This document shows, piece by piece, positions 24,656 to 32,712 of a DNA stretch of 64,000 nucleotides. Source of the stretch: an uncultured Methanobrevibacter sp. Its GTDB lineage: Archaea; Methanobacteriota; Methanobacteria; Methanobacteriales; Methanobacteriaceae. Position 1 is the first letter of the stretch, and every line of letters starts with the position of its first letter. Below the pieces are notes generated by a model, which was not told the origin of the DNA, did not search any database, and worked only from the letters and a program-made list of their open reading frames with translations. The DNA lies in contig NZ_CALGFC010000065.1 in NCBI RefSeq assembly GCF_937881195.1, positions 14,605 to 78,604 on the forward strand, in the 5' to 3' direction. The translations under genes were made by a program, and so were the position numbers.

Positions 24656-27202
24656 TTAATTTTTTTTTGTATAAATTGCTTTTAAAGGCATGTTAAGATT
24701 TTTATGTAATCTTTGTATAGTTGCATAATCTATTGGATGTAGTGAGCAATGATTAGCAATAAGTAGCTTAAGAGCATTTAATGCAATAATAGAAAAATCA
24801 TCCTCAATTATTTTTTTCTCAATTTCACCTATGTTAACATTCTTTTTATATTCCATCAGAATGCCATGTTTCACAATAAACGCCGCAGGAGTATTAATTT
24901 CATCACATACTTTATTAATTACTGATATTAAGTTATCTGAGCCTATTGATTGGATAATCTTGTAGAATACACCTGTTAAAATTTGAAAATTATGATTCCA
25001 AAAATACATTTTTGCAATTTTTCTCAAGTCTTCATCACTAACTCTTTCATCACTCTCCTTAATTTCTTTGATATTTTTCTTTAAGATATATGAAATATGG
25101 TCAATAATATAATCTTGTTCTTTTTTAGTTTGTATAAGCTTAAAATATGAAGATAATATTCTCAAATAAACACTAATTCCTCTTTGAATAATGTTCTCCA
25201 AATCCGGTTTTTTCAATGAACCTGCCCGATTTTTAATGATACACCCTACAACTTCCACTGTTTTAACAGTTCTACTCAAATCTCTAGCTAATGTATTATC
25301 TATTTCTTCATAATCATCATTTTTTTCTTTATAACTTTTTTCAAATTTATCTTCATTTTTGTCCTTTTTTTCCCTTTCTATTTCCGGAGTACTATCAGAA
25401 GATGGTAAGGAGGATTCAATTATCATGTCGGATTCTTCATCAAAAAATTCTACTTCTTTTTTAGTTAGCGTTGACTCATTAAAATCTTTGAATAGATTTG
25501 ACATTATTTCATCTAATTTTTTCAAAATTTTTGCATTTTTGGAATGGTGAGAAATAAAAACTGATATATATGCATTTTCCGTTACATGAAGATTATCCAT
25601 AATATCGTCCATTTCAGATAATATATCCTCCTCTTCCTCAATTCTATCGGAAATATAATGTCCAACAAAATAATAATAGAAATAAGGATATTTAAAAGAA
25701 TAGTTATTCAATCTATCTTTTTCAATTATAGATTCTAAATTTTCCAATAATTCGTCAGGTTTTTCTACATTATATTCTTCCAAATATTCCTCAAAAAATG
25801 TTTCAAAATCAATTGTAGAAATCTCTAACTTTTTCTCTTTAAAAAGATAGTAAGCAAAAGACTGTAAAAAGTTTATATAAGTCCACATATCCTTGCCTTC
25901 AACTCCTTTTTTATTCAAATAAGTAAAAATTAATGCTTGATAACAATGCCCTTGGGAAGTAATAGGTCCTAATTCAGGACTGTTAATAGCAATGATGCTG
26001 GATAATATGAAAAAAGGGTATGAAGGCATTACACCATTTCCAATAGTTTTACCCAGAATATCATTTATTAATTTTCTTGTGTTGTCAATTTTCTCATAAT
26101 TCTTGATTTTTTTATCTGATAATCCTAACCACTTATATATTAATTTACTTCTTAATGAAGGTAAAAATTCATTTATTCTAAATCGAGTGAATGATGAAAC
26201 AATTTGTTCATCTTTTATATTTATATTAAATACATCATCAGTAAAAATAATAGTTTTTGAAGAATATTTGAATAATTTTTTTAGAGTTTTATTTTTGTAT
26301 GTTACTAAATGGAAGTTATCAATTATTGGAATGATTCTTTCATTATATTTTTCATCTATTTCTTCTTTATATTGTTCATTGAATGATTTTTCTATATAGT
26401 TATCCAATTTGCTCTCCAATTTTTTACTATTTCCTTCAAGATAGACTGGAAGGAAATTATTTTTATACAAAAATTTGAATAATGTTTTACATAAAGCAGT
26501 TTTTCCTGATTGAGGGTCTCCAGCTATTAAAATTCTAGAATAATCCCAAAAATTCTTTAATAAATCTTTTAGATTTATTTGTTTGTCGTATTCTTCATAA
26601 GGTTCATGTAATGTTAAATCAGGATATACATATATATCATCTAAAACTACTTTTCCTTTTTTAGTATGTGTATTTTTAAGAGTATCCGCATCATTTAAAA
26701 ATTCACTGAATTCATCACTTATTTCAATATTTCTAATGTGATTCTCCTCATTAATTATTTTTTTTATTCTTTTATATACATGATACCATGCTTCATTTTC
26801 ATCGGAATATTTGGAAATTGGATTTCCATCTTTAGGAATAGCTTTTAAATCAGTTAATTCTTCATCTTCCTTCCATCCACATGAAGAAGTTATTATTGGA
26901 ATAACAATTGCATTTCTAGATTTTTTTAAGTTAAGAGCATCTTTTTTTTCTTTTTGACAGCATTTTGAATTAATAAATTTTGAGGTTATGAATAGGCAAA
27001 ATATATCAGTATTCTCAATGTTCTTGTCGATTCCCATTGAAATCTCTTTACCATCAACAATTTTATTATCATTCCATAATTCTATTTCCCCATTATTAAT
27101 TAAAGGAGACATTACTTCAGAAAAATTTTTTACTATTTCATATTTTTTATCATCCTCATGAGTATAGCTGATAAAAATCTTTAATTTATTTTTTTTATTC
27201 AT
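24656..27202 (-). CDS. TIR-domain NTPase (putative antiviral NADase)
   Basis: An 848-aa protein with an N-terminal TIR domain (residues 6-150): FISYTHEDD (10-18), ELWNDNKIVDGKEI (41-54) and CCQKE with E85 where catalytically active TIR NADases carry their glutamate. A P-loop NTPase follows: GDPQSGKT Walker A (228-235) and IPIIDNF Walker B (291-297), then about 500 mainly helical residues with a very acidic linker near 585-635. This TIR-NTPase layout matches STAND-like bacterial and archaeal immune proteins, in which a sensed trigger causes oligomerisation and NAD+ depletion. I see no classical TPR or WD repeats, so the sensor is unknown. AGGGA precedes the ATG. It is a stand-alone gene inside the element, convergent with the HNH-like gene. 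NADase activity is inferred. Confidence 0.75.
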   Translation of the reverse strand: MNKKNKLKIFISYTHEDDKKYEIVKNFSEVMSPLINNGEIELWNDNKIVDGKEISMGIDKNIENTDIFCLFITSKFINSKCCQKEKKDALNLKKSRNAIVIPIITSSCGWKEDEELTDLKAIPKDGNPISKYSDENEAWYHVYKRIKKIINEENHIRNIEISDEFSEFLNDADTLKNTHTKKGKVVLDDIYVYPDLTLHEPYEEYDKQINLKDLLKNFWDYSRILIAGDPQSGKTALCKTLFKFLYKNNFLPVYLEGNSKKLESKLDNYIEKSFNEQYKEEIDEKYNERIIPIIDNFHLVTYKNKTLKKLFKYSSKTIIFTDDVFNINIKDEQIVSSFTRFRINEFLPSLRSKLIYKWLGLSDKKIKNYEKIDNTRKLINDILGKTIGNGVMPSYPFFILSSIIAINSPELGPITSQGHCYQALIFTYLNKKGVEGKDMWTYINFLQSFAYYLFKEKKLEISTIDFETFFEEYLEEYNVEKPDELLENLESIIEKDRLNNYSFKYPYFYYYFVGHYISDRIEEEEDILSEMDDIMDNLHVTENAYISVFISHHSKNAKILKKLDEIMSNLFKDFNESTLTKKEVEFFDEESDMIIESSLPSSDSTPEIEREKKDKNEDKFEKSYKEKNDDYEEIDNTLARDLSRTVKTVEVVGCIIKNRAGSLKKPDLENIIQRGISVYLRILSSYFKLIQTKKEQDYIIDHISYILKKNIKEIKESDERVSDEDLRKIAKMYFWNHNFQILTGVFYKIIQSIGSDNLISVINKVCDEINTPAAFIVKHGILMEYKKNVNIGEIEKKIIEDDFSIIALNALKLLIANHCSLHPIDYATIQRLHKNLNMPLKAIYTKKN

Positions 27203-27528
27203 TTTATTCCCTACTTTATTAAATAATAACTATTTATTATTATATATTATATGTAATATTAATAGTTAAGATACTTAAATATTTTTTAATTTAGCTATTT
27301 AATGAATATTTATAAAATTGGGATAAATAATATTAAATGAATTATAGAGGATTAAAAAAATTTTATAACAGAATTAATGACATATAATCAAATATATATG
27401 GTAAAAACAATTTTAAGTAATAGTTATCTACTTTAATGAAATATTGCTTTAATTATTTGTAATAATTAGAAGTACTAACAAGATTTTATAAATAAAATAC
27501 AAAAGACAGAAAAATAATAAAACTCATA
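27203..27528. other. Intergenic, TIR gene promoter side
   Basis: About 325 bases with no gene. It holds the leftward promoter of the TIR-NTPase gene and the end of the surface-protein operon. No distinct operator is visible. Confidence 0.4.
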
Positions 27529-27873
27529 CTAAGGTCGAATAAAAAAGATAATGAAGAAACCTATGAATTCGGCTAATATGACTAAACCAATTCCTCCAAT
27601 AAGGCCAGTTATGAATCTTAATTTATTATTACTTTCTCTCATACCTATTAATTGTGTGGTTCCATCAATAAACATAGGCAATATTAGTATAATCCCAATT
27701 AAAGCACTTGTAATTGTGTTAAATTTAATTTCCCATGTTAATATTAAGAAAATAAGCATTGTTATATATATTCCAGTACATCTTGCACATACTGGAAAGT
27801 AATGTCCTTTATAATTAAATGTTCTTTCTGGTTTTCTATGGCAAAAATACTTCAAAAAATCTTTAGATTCCAT
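27529..27873 (-). CDS. DUF2085-like membrane protein
   Basis: A 114-aa protein starting MESKDF, with the hallmark FCHRKPERTF and HYFPVCARCTGIY (about residues 10-37) of the DUF2085 family and three membrane helices behind it. The conserved Cys and His residues suggest metal or haem binding, but the family has no known function. I start at ATG 27873, eight bases after the stop of the GIY-YIG gene; the longer open frame would overlap that gene for 70 bases. It is the last gene of a leftward run of membrane and secreted proteins. Confidence 0.65.
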   Translation of the reverse strand: MESKDFLKYFCHRKPERTFNYKGHYFPVCARCTGIYITMLIFLILTWEIKFNTITSALIGIILILPMFIDGTTQLIGMRESNNKLRFITGLIGGIGLVILAEFIGFFIIFFIRP

Positions 27874-27881
27874 TATTACTC

Positions 27882-28514
27882 TCAAATATTCCCTAAAATA
27901 ACTATTATCATAACAACTATAAAAACACCAAAGCAACATGCACAAAACCAATTTTGCAATTCTTCATCACTTTTTCTTTTTTCATCATATTTTTTTCTAA
28001 ATTCTTCACTATCTTTAATCGCATTTTCATGAAATTCATTAGAAAAGGTTTTAACTCTTGCTCCGCCTCCTTTAGTCCCATTATAACCTCCATAATAAGT
28101 GTTATATCTAGCAATATAATGTATTTCACGGCTGTCTAAGTTTGATTCTATTATTCCAGTTTCTAATATTAATAATTCGAAATTGTTAATTCCGTAAGTT
28201 CGGATAGCATGTGAAAATTGGGTATTGTACGAGGAGGAATTAAAGTCGAAAGCATTATTCATATGTTCATTAAATCGAGTGTTAGGGTTTCTAACTGTTT
28301 GACCTATATATCTACTCCCATTACTCTTATTAACTATACAATAAATATATCCTTTTATCATTGCAATTCTATTATTATTTATAGGAGGATTAGATTTAGA
28401 TAAAATCTTTTTTGCTGTTTTTCCCATGGGGTTTTTATTATAGGATATTATTCTTGGATTATTTTTAGATTCATGAATAATTTTTCTTGCTGTCTTACCA
28501 ATAGGTTCTTTCAT
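27882..28514 (-). CDS. GIY-YIG nuclease-domain protein with C-terminal membrane anchor
   Basis: A 210-aa protein (from ATG 28514, with GGGG at 28525-28522 six bases before it; an upstream ATG at 28526 is less likely). Residues about 1-45 carry two copies of an (E/N)P-(I/M)-GKTA-(R/K)-KI motif. The GIY-YIG domain follows (YIYCIVNKSNGSRYIGQT, then RFNEH, an ETGI segment with the catalytic-type Glu, and GGYNGTKGG). The last 17 residues form a hydrophobic helix (GVFIVVMIIVILG). The family makes single-strand cuts in DNA and includes homing and restriction nucleases. A membrane-tethered form in an operon of surface proteins is unusual and could act on incoming DNA at the envelope. The paired N-terminal motifs resemble NUMOD-type DNA-binding repeats of homing nucleases. 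Confidence 0.7.
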   Translation of the reverse strand: MKEPIGKTARKIIHESKNNPRIISYNKNPMGKTAKKILSKSNPPINNNRIAMIKGYIYCIVNKSNGSRYIGQTVRNPNTRFNEHMNNAFDFNSSSYNTQFSHAIRTYGINNFELLILETGIIESNLDSREIHYIARYNTYYGGYNGTKGGGARVKTFSNEFHENAIKDSEEFRKKYDEKRKSDEELQNWFCACCFGVFIVVMIIVILGNI

Positions 28515-28626
28515 ATAATTCCCCATATTAATTTAAATAATATAATAATATAGCCAAAAATAATTAAACTAAAACTTAAATAATGCTTAATAATATCGAA
28601 ATGTAATTTTAAAGAATTATTCTTAT

Positions 28627-28818
28627 CTAAAATATATTTACTAAAACTAAAACTATAATAAAAATTACAATTGCAAGAATAGTGCATATGCACTCTAACT
28701 CACTCCAAGAATTCTTATTGGCAATTCGCTTATTATTTAAAGCAGTATCATGCGCATCAACTCTTCTTTTGTAATCAGGGTCGTTTTTATATCTCCACGG
28801 GTTTTTAGGATTAGGCAT
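28627..28818 (-). CDS. Small single-helix membrane protein
   Basis: A 63-aa protein with a charged N-terminal half (PWRYKNDPDYKRRVDAHD) and a C-terminal membrane helix (residues about 42-62). I do not recognise it. It lies 112 bp before the GIY-YIG gene on the same strand, and like that protein is anchored by its extreme C-terminus. No clear ribosome site. Spurious translation cannot be excluded, but the composition looks real. Confidence 0.45.
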   Translation of the reverse strand: MPNPKNPWRYKNDPDYKRRVDAHDTALNNKRIANKNSWSELECICTILAIVIFIIVLVLVNIF

Positions 28819-28888
28819 AAATAATCAATTCCACAAAGCATAATAATAATAAATAATTAATAAATAGAAAATAGATAAATTATTTAGT

Positions 28889-29335
28889 TTAAATTTTAAC
28901 AGAAACTGGTATCCAGTTAGTAGAGCTTATGCCCCCATTTGCATATGCTAAATTTGTTTTTTTATAGTAAGTTTTAGTCTTATATTTGTTAATGTATTTA
29001 TATCCATTCCAATACCTAAATTTAACACTTACTTTAAAATTACCATTACCATAATAATCACTAATCCTTAAATAAGATTTTTTAGTGACTTTTTTACCTT
29101 TTTTATACAGATAAATCTCTGCACTACCACCATATTTACCTTTTCCACCACTTATCCACTCTTTTTTATAAGGATATGGATATTTATTACCTATATAAGT
29201 ATAAGAATCTTTATAAAGTTTAAAAGAATCTTTATAATGTGAATATCCATTAGATGCACTAACTGCACTTAAACTAAACCCAACAACTGCAACAAGCAAT
29301 AAGATTATTATTAAAAATTTTTTTTTATTTGACAA
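28889..29335 (-). CDS. Small secreted Tyr/Lys-rich protein (RYWNGY family)
   Basis: A secreted protein of 148 aa if begun at TTG 29335, or 151 aa from ATG 29344. GGGGG (29349-29345) directly abuts the ATG but lies nine bases before the TTG, which would give the clean signal peptide (L/M)SNKKKFLIII. Cleavage is likely after VSA. The mature part is Tyr, Lys and Gly rich, with FRYWNGYKYINKYKT sharing RYWNGY with the chromosomal protein at 6083-6577. It is part of the element's leftward surface-protein run. Function unknown; surface or wall association likely. Confidence 0.6.
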   Translation of the reverse strand: MSNKKKFLIIILLLVAVVGFSLSAVSASNGYSHYKDSFKLYKDSYTYIGNKYPYPYKKEWISGGKGKYGGSAEIYLYKKGKKVTKKSYLRISDYYGNGNFKVSVKFRYWNGYKYINKYKTKTYYKKTNLAYANGGISSTNWIPVSVKI

Positions 29336-29417
29336 TTTTATCATCCCCCGAAAACTTCATTTTTAATTAAAATATTTTAATAAATTATAATATAAAAAAA
29401 AATTAATTATGTCTTTA

Positions 29418-29813
29418 TTAATTTTCTGCATATTGATTATATCCCTTTTCACGGTCAAGTTCACCATATTCTTCATTTGAATGATATGGAGAACCATCAA
29501 CATGAGAACCATCTTCCCATACCTTTTTACCACATATTTCACAAGTAAATTGATGATATTGTATGGTATGTGATTCTCTTTCTGATTCCAAGACCCACAT
29601 ATTACATTTTTCACAAAAATATTTATCACTATTTGAATCAATGCTTTTTTCAACAGATGCATCATTTTTATTAGATTCATTAGTAGAATTATTAATAATT
29701 AAATTTGTTTCATTGGAATTTTGCGAATTAACAAAAGCTATTATCCCTATTGCTCCAATTACAATAATAATTATCAAAATAACTATAATCATTATTAACC
29801 TATTTTCTTTCAT
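29418..29813 (-). CDS. Membrane-anchored zinc-finger-like protein
   Basis: A 131-aa protein from ATG 29813 with one N-terminal membrane helix, a Ser/Asn-rich linker and two Cys/His fingers (YFCEKCNMWV then HTIQYH, and FTCEICGKKVW then HVDGSPYH). The first matches a C2H2-like spacing. Such fingers outside the membrane would be unusual, so topology is an open question. It belongs to the leftward run of membrane and secreted proteins, with 23 bp to the PepSY-like gene upstream. No known family. Confidence 0.55.
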   Translation of the reverse strand: MKENRLIMIIVILIIIIVIGAIGIIAFVNSQNSNETNLIINNSTNESNKNDASVEKSIDSNSDKYFCEKCNMWVLESERESHTIQYHQFTCEICGKKVWEDGSHVDGSPYHSNEEYGELDREKGYNQYAEN

Positions 29814-29836
29814 TATTATCACTTAAAAATAATTTT

Positions 29837-30616
29837 TTATATTCTAAATGTGTGACCATAGCTATCAACCCCCATTCTATCCACTAGTTCACCATTATCA
29901 TTTTCAATGTCAAAAATCCAAGCTTCGACAGAATTATCATAATAATAGTATCCAATTGATAAACCTGGTTCTGCAATTGCATTTTTAGCTATCTGCTTAG
30001 CTTCTGATGCAGACATCTGAGAAGAACTACCTGAATTAGAATTACTAGGATTGCCAGAACCACTAGAAATTTTAACATCATAATTACTATTTGTTGATTC
30101 ACCTGTACTATTTTGAAGACCTAAAAGACTTAAAAAATTGATACCAGTCTGATTATCCCCCGTATCAGATATTTTTTGCCCATTATTTGTAATTTTAATT
30201 GTCATTTCCTTAGCTACATCATTATTATCAATTGTTTTAATTGTTAATTCAAGATAGGCCATGTTTTCTAAATCTTCAATAGTTAAAGGAAGTATGTTTG
30301 AGTATTCAAGCTTATAACTTTGGTCTTTAAGGCCATTTACAGGGTTCCCTGCTAGATTAACTGGAGTATAAGTTCCATCTTTTTTATATATAGTTCCATT
30401 CATCCCAATAGATTTTAAATCTTCATTAAAAAAAGCATCCGCTTGTATAGTTAATATTCCTCCCAAAATACCCTGTTCTGTTTTAACATCTATATTACTT
30501 AGTGTTATTGCAGGGTCTTGATTTTGTAAAAGGCCATAACTATCTGCAAAAATCCCTAAAGATAAAACACCCACAATAATTACACTAAATATAGGAATCA
30601 ACCCTAATTTATTCAT
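29837..30616 (-). CDS. Secreted protein with PepSY-like C-terminal domain
   Basis: A 259-aa protein with an N-terminal signal or anchor helix (residues 5-24), a beta-rich middle (about 35-150), a Ser/Gly/Asn linker and a C-terminal PepSY-like domain (SASEAKQIAKNAIAEPG, AWIFDIEN, about 200-259). PepSY domains often inhibit or regulate peptidases in the envelope. The ATG overlaps the stop of the upstream zinc-ribbon gene (TTATGA) and follows GGGG (30627-30624), indicating translational coupling. The specific function is unknown. Confidence 0.6.
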   Translation of the reverse strand: MNKLGLIPIFSVIIVGVLSLGIFADSYGLLQNQDPAITLSNIDVKTEQGILGGILTIQADAFFNEDLKSIGMNGTIYKKDGTYTPVNLAGNPVNGLKDQSYKLEYSNILPLTIEDLENMAYLELTIKTIDNNDVAKEMTIKITNNGQKISDTGDNQTGINFLSLLGLQNSTGESTNSNYDVKISSGSGNPSNSNSGSSSQMSASEAKQIAKNAIAEPGLSIGYYYYDNSVEAWIFDIENDNGELVDRMGVDSYGHTFRI

Positions 30617-31188
30617 AAAACAACCCCTCTATTTTCAAGGTTTTCATTTATCTTATTTTTATACACATAAAATATTGCTAAAATAAAGAAAACAGCAGAC
30701 ATTAATCCAAGGAACATGAAAAATACGGGTGAGATTCCTGTAGCAATACTTAAAAAAGGAATAGTAGAAGTGCTTAAAAACGAAAGCATGGCCGCGATTA
30801 ATATTCCAGTTAATGAAATTATATATTCCAAAATACTCAATTCAACATCTTTTAAAGATAACCAATAACCTAAAAAACCAGACAAACTAGAAAAAAACAT
30901 TAAAAAAAGAGTTAAATACATCGAAATACTATTTGGAATATATCCATTAAGCGAATATAAATAAATAATATAAAAATACATTAAGGCCATAATAATACCC
31001 GAAATAGCCCCAATACTTGAAAAAAACAATACTAAATTAACCCCTCCAGAATTAACTTGAATATTATTATCATTAATCTCACACCTTACCCCACAATGTG
31101 GACAAATTTCAGCTTTTTCATGAATTTGAGCCCCACATGTTGTACAAAACTTTGTATTTGATTGAAAATTAGAACCATCAAATGGCAA
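30613..31188 (-). CDS. Zinc-ribbon polytopic membrane protein
   Basis: A 191-aa protein starting at TTG 31188 with GAGGTG five bases before it. A zinc ribbon (FCTTCGAQIHEKAEICPHCG, residues 14-33) is followed by about five membrane helices. It is the first gene of the leftward surface-protein run and shares its promoter region with the divergent winged-HTH gene. Its stop overlaps the start of the PepSY-like gene. The architecture is common in archaea with no assigned role; it may sense or organise the envelope proteins encoded behind it. Confidence 0.6.
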   Translation of the reverse strand: MPFDGSNFQSNTKFCTTCGAQIHEKAEICPHCGVRCEINDNNIQVNSGGVNLVLFFSSIGAISGIIMALMYFYIIYLYSLNGYIPNSISMYLTLFLMFFSSLSGFLGYWLSLKDVELSILEYIISLTGILIAAMLSFLSTSTIPFLSIATGISPVFFMFLGLMSAVFFILAIFYVYKNKINENLENRGVVL

Positions 31189-31264
31189 AAAGACACCTCT
31201 TAAAATTGTTTAATAAAAATTTAAAGATAACTTATATTAATTTATTTAAAACCCTTATTTATAG

Positions 31265-31302
31265 TTTGGTGTTTATTTGGTAAAAATATATAGTAATTTG
31301 GT
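31265..31302. promoter_or_regulatory. Three phased TTTGGT boxes (candidate operator)
   Basis: TTTGGT occurs at 31265-31270, 31276-31281 and 31297-31302. The spacings of 11 and 21 bp are one and two DNA turns, so all three face the same side of the helix. They sit between the divergent winged-HTH and zinc-ribbon genes, 40 to 77 bp before the HTH start. Autoregulation by the HTH protein is the natural inference. Confidence 0.5.
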
Positions 31303-31341
31303 GTTAATAATTATAATATTTTATTAGACTTTACTAAATAT

Positions 31342-31602
31342 ATGGACAAAGAACTTATTGATGCAATTTCATTTGTACAAATGTCAAAATACCGAATTAA
31401 AGTATTAATTGATTTAGAAGATGGTTTAAAAATTCCTTCAATAATAGCAGAATCTACCAATATAAGAATTAACCATATTAGCCGAACATTAAAAGAATTA
31501 AGAGATAAAAATCTTGTTATTGTTTTAAATCCCGATAAAAAACAAGGCAGACTATATCAAATAACCTCCCTTGGAAAGCAAGTATTAAAACATATACAAT
31601 AA
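31342..31602 (+). CDS. Winged-helix transcriptional regulator
   Basis: An 86-aa single-domain winged-HTH protein. KIPSIIAESTNIRINHISRT (residues 34-53) is the helix-turn-helix, LKELRDKNLVIVLNPDKKQG forms the end of the recognition helix and wing, and the last helix ends TSLGKQVLKHIQ. It resembles the many short MarR/ArsR-like archaeal regulators. It is transcribed divergently from the surface-protein run, with phased TTTGGT boxes between them, so it probably controls that operon and itself. No effector domain is present. Confidence 0.75.
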   Translation: MDKELIDAISFVQMSKYRIKVLIDLEDGLKIPSIIAESTNIRINHISRTLKELRDKNLVIVLNPDKKQGRLYQITSLGKQVLKHIQ

Positions 31603-32712
31603 CCATCCTCATTTTTATAATTTTTATTTATAATTAAATATTAAAAAAATTATATTACTCTATCAATTGTATTTTATAGAAATTATTTAACAATATATAT
31701 TTTTAATATAAACTAATATATCATATAATGTTAATAATATATAAAATATGAATATTAATTATATAATCATGAAATTTTTTTATAAATGAAAAAACAAAAA
31801 GTAATACTTTTTTATTATTTATTAAAAAAATAAATATTATTAATAATTGCTTAAATTGATTTTTAATGGAAAAAAGCTCATTTAACCAACAATATAATAA
31901 TAAAATAGACAGAAAAAGTAATACTTTATTATAAAAAATAAAAAAATTTCTACACTAACTACAATTAAAAAAATTAAATTCATTTCTTCATGCTTATTTT
32001 TAAGATTAAATGAAAATTAAAAATCTTTAGTGAACATTATCAAAATATAAAAACTCTAAATAATATTTATGGCAAAATTAGATAATTAATTGCATTATGA
32101 CTTTAATAAAAAACTCCAAACCATATCTACTAATTCAATTTAAAAAGCTATGAAAAAATATTTAAAACAAATAATTAAACCTTTTTCAGAAACTAACCTT
32201 AAAAAATCAAAAATTAGATGAATATAATTTAAATAATTATTTTTATTAAAAAATTACATTAAAAATACAAAATAAATGTAATAAACTGATAAAAAACTAA
32301 ATAAAGTACTTTTTAGATTTTTATTAATTACAATATATAAAAATTTTAAAATAAAGTGTAAAAGAATATCAAAGCATTATTTAAGTAATCTAAGCATGGA
32401 ATATAGGCTTTATTATAATAGATTACACCTTAAAAAAAAAAGGATTTATTATAAAATAAATTTTATAAAAAAATAAAAGTAAAAATAGTATTAGAATTAT
32501 ATTTTAAAAAAATGTAATTTCAACTTTTTCAATGAAATTTTATCAAAATAAAAGAGGTATTTTTAGATATAAACGCTTAACGAAGGGATTACACTTTAAA
32601 TATTTAAAAATCAAAAAGTATAATTTTTTACAAAAATATTCAAAAAAAATCAAAGCATTTGCATATAAAGTTCATTATAACAGCACAAAAGTGTGAGGAA
32701 TAGTATTATCAA
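31603..32712. other. 1.1-kb non-coding region with repeated palindromes (origin candidate)
   Basis: No gene is visible. AAAGTAATACTTT occurs at 31798-31810 and 31915-31927, and the core AAAGTACTTT at 32303-32312. Two similar GATTACAC(C/T)TT words occur at about 32422 and 32589. Lying just beyond the end of the replication helicase gene, in an element that may replicate, it is a candidate replication origin or partition site. Confidence 0.4.

Noticed and set aside
28511..28693. 60-codon minus-strand frame between the single-helix and GIY-YIG genes
   Set aside because: It overlaps the tail of one gene and the start of the next in another frame and has no ribosome site or protein-like pattern.
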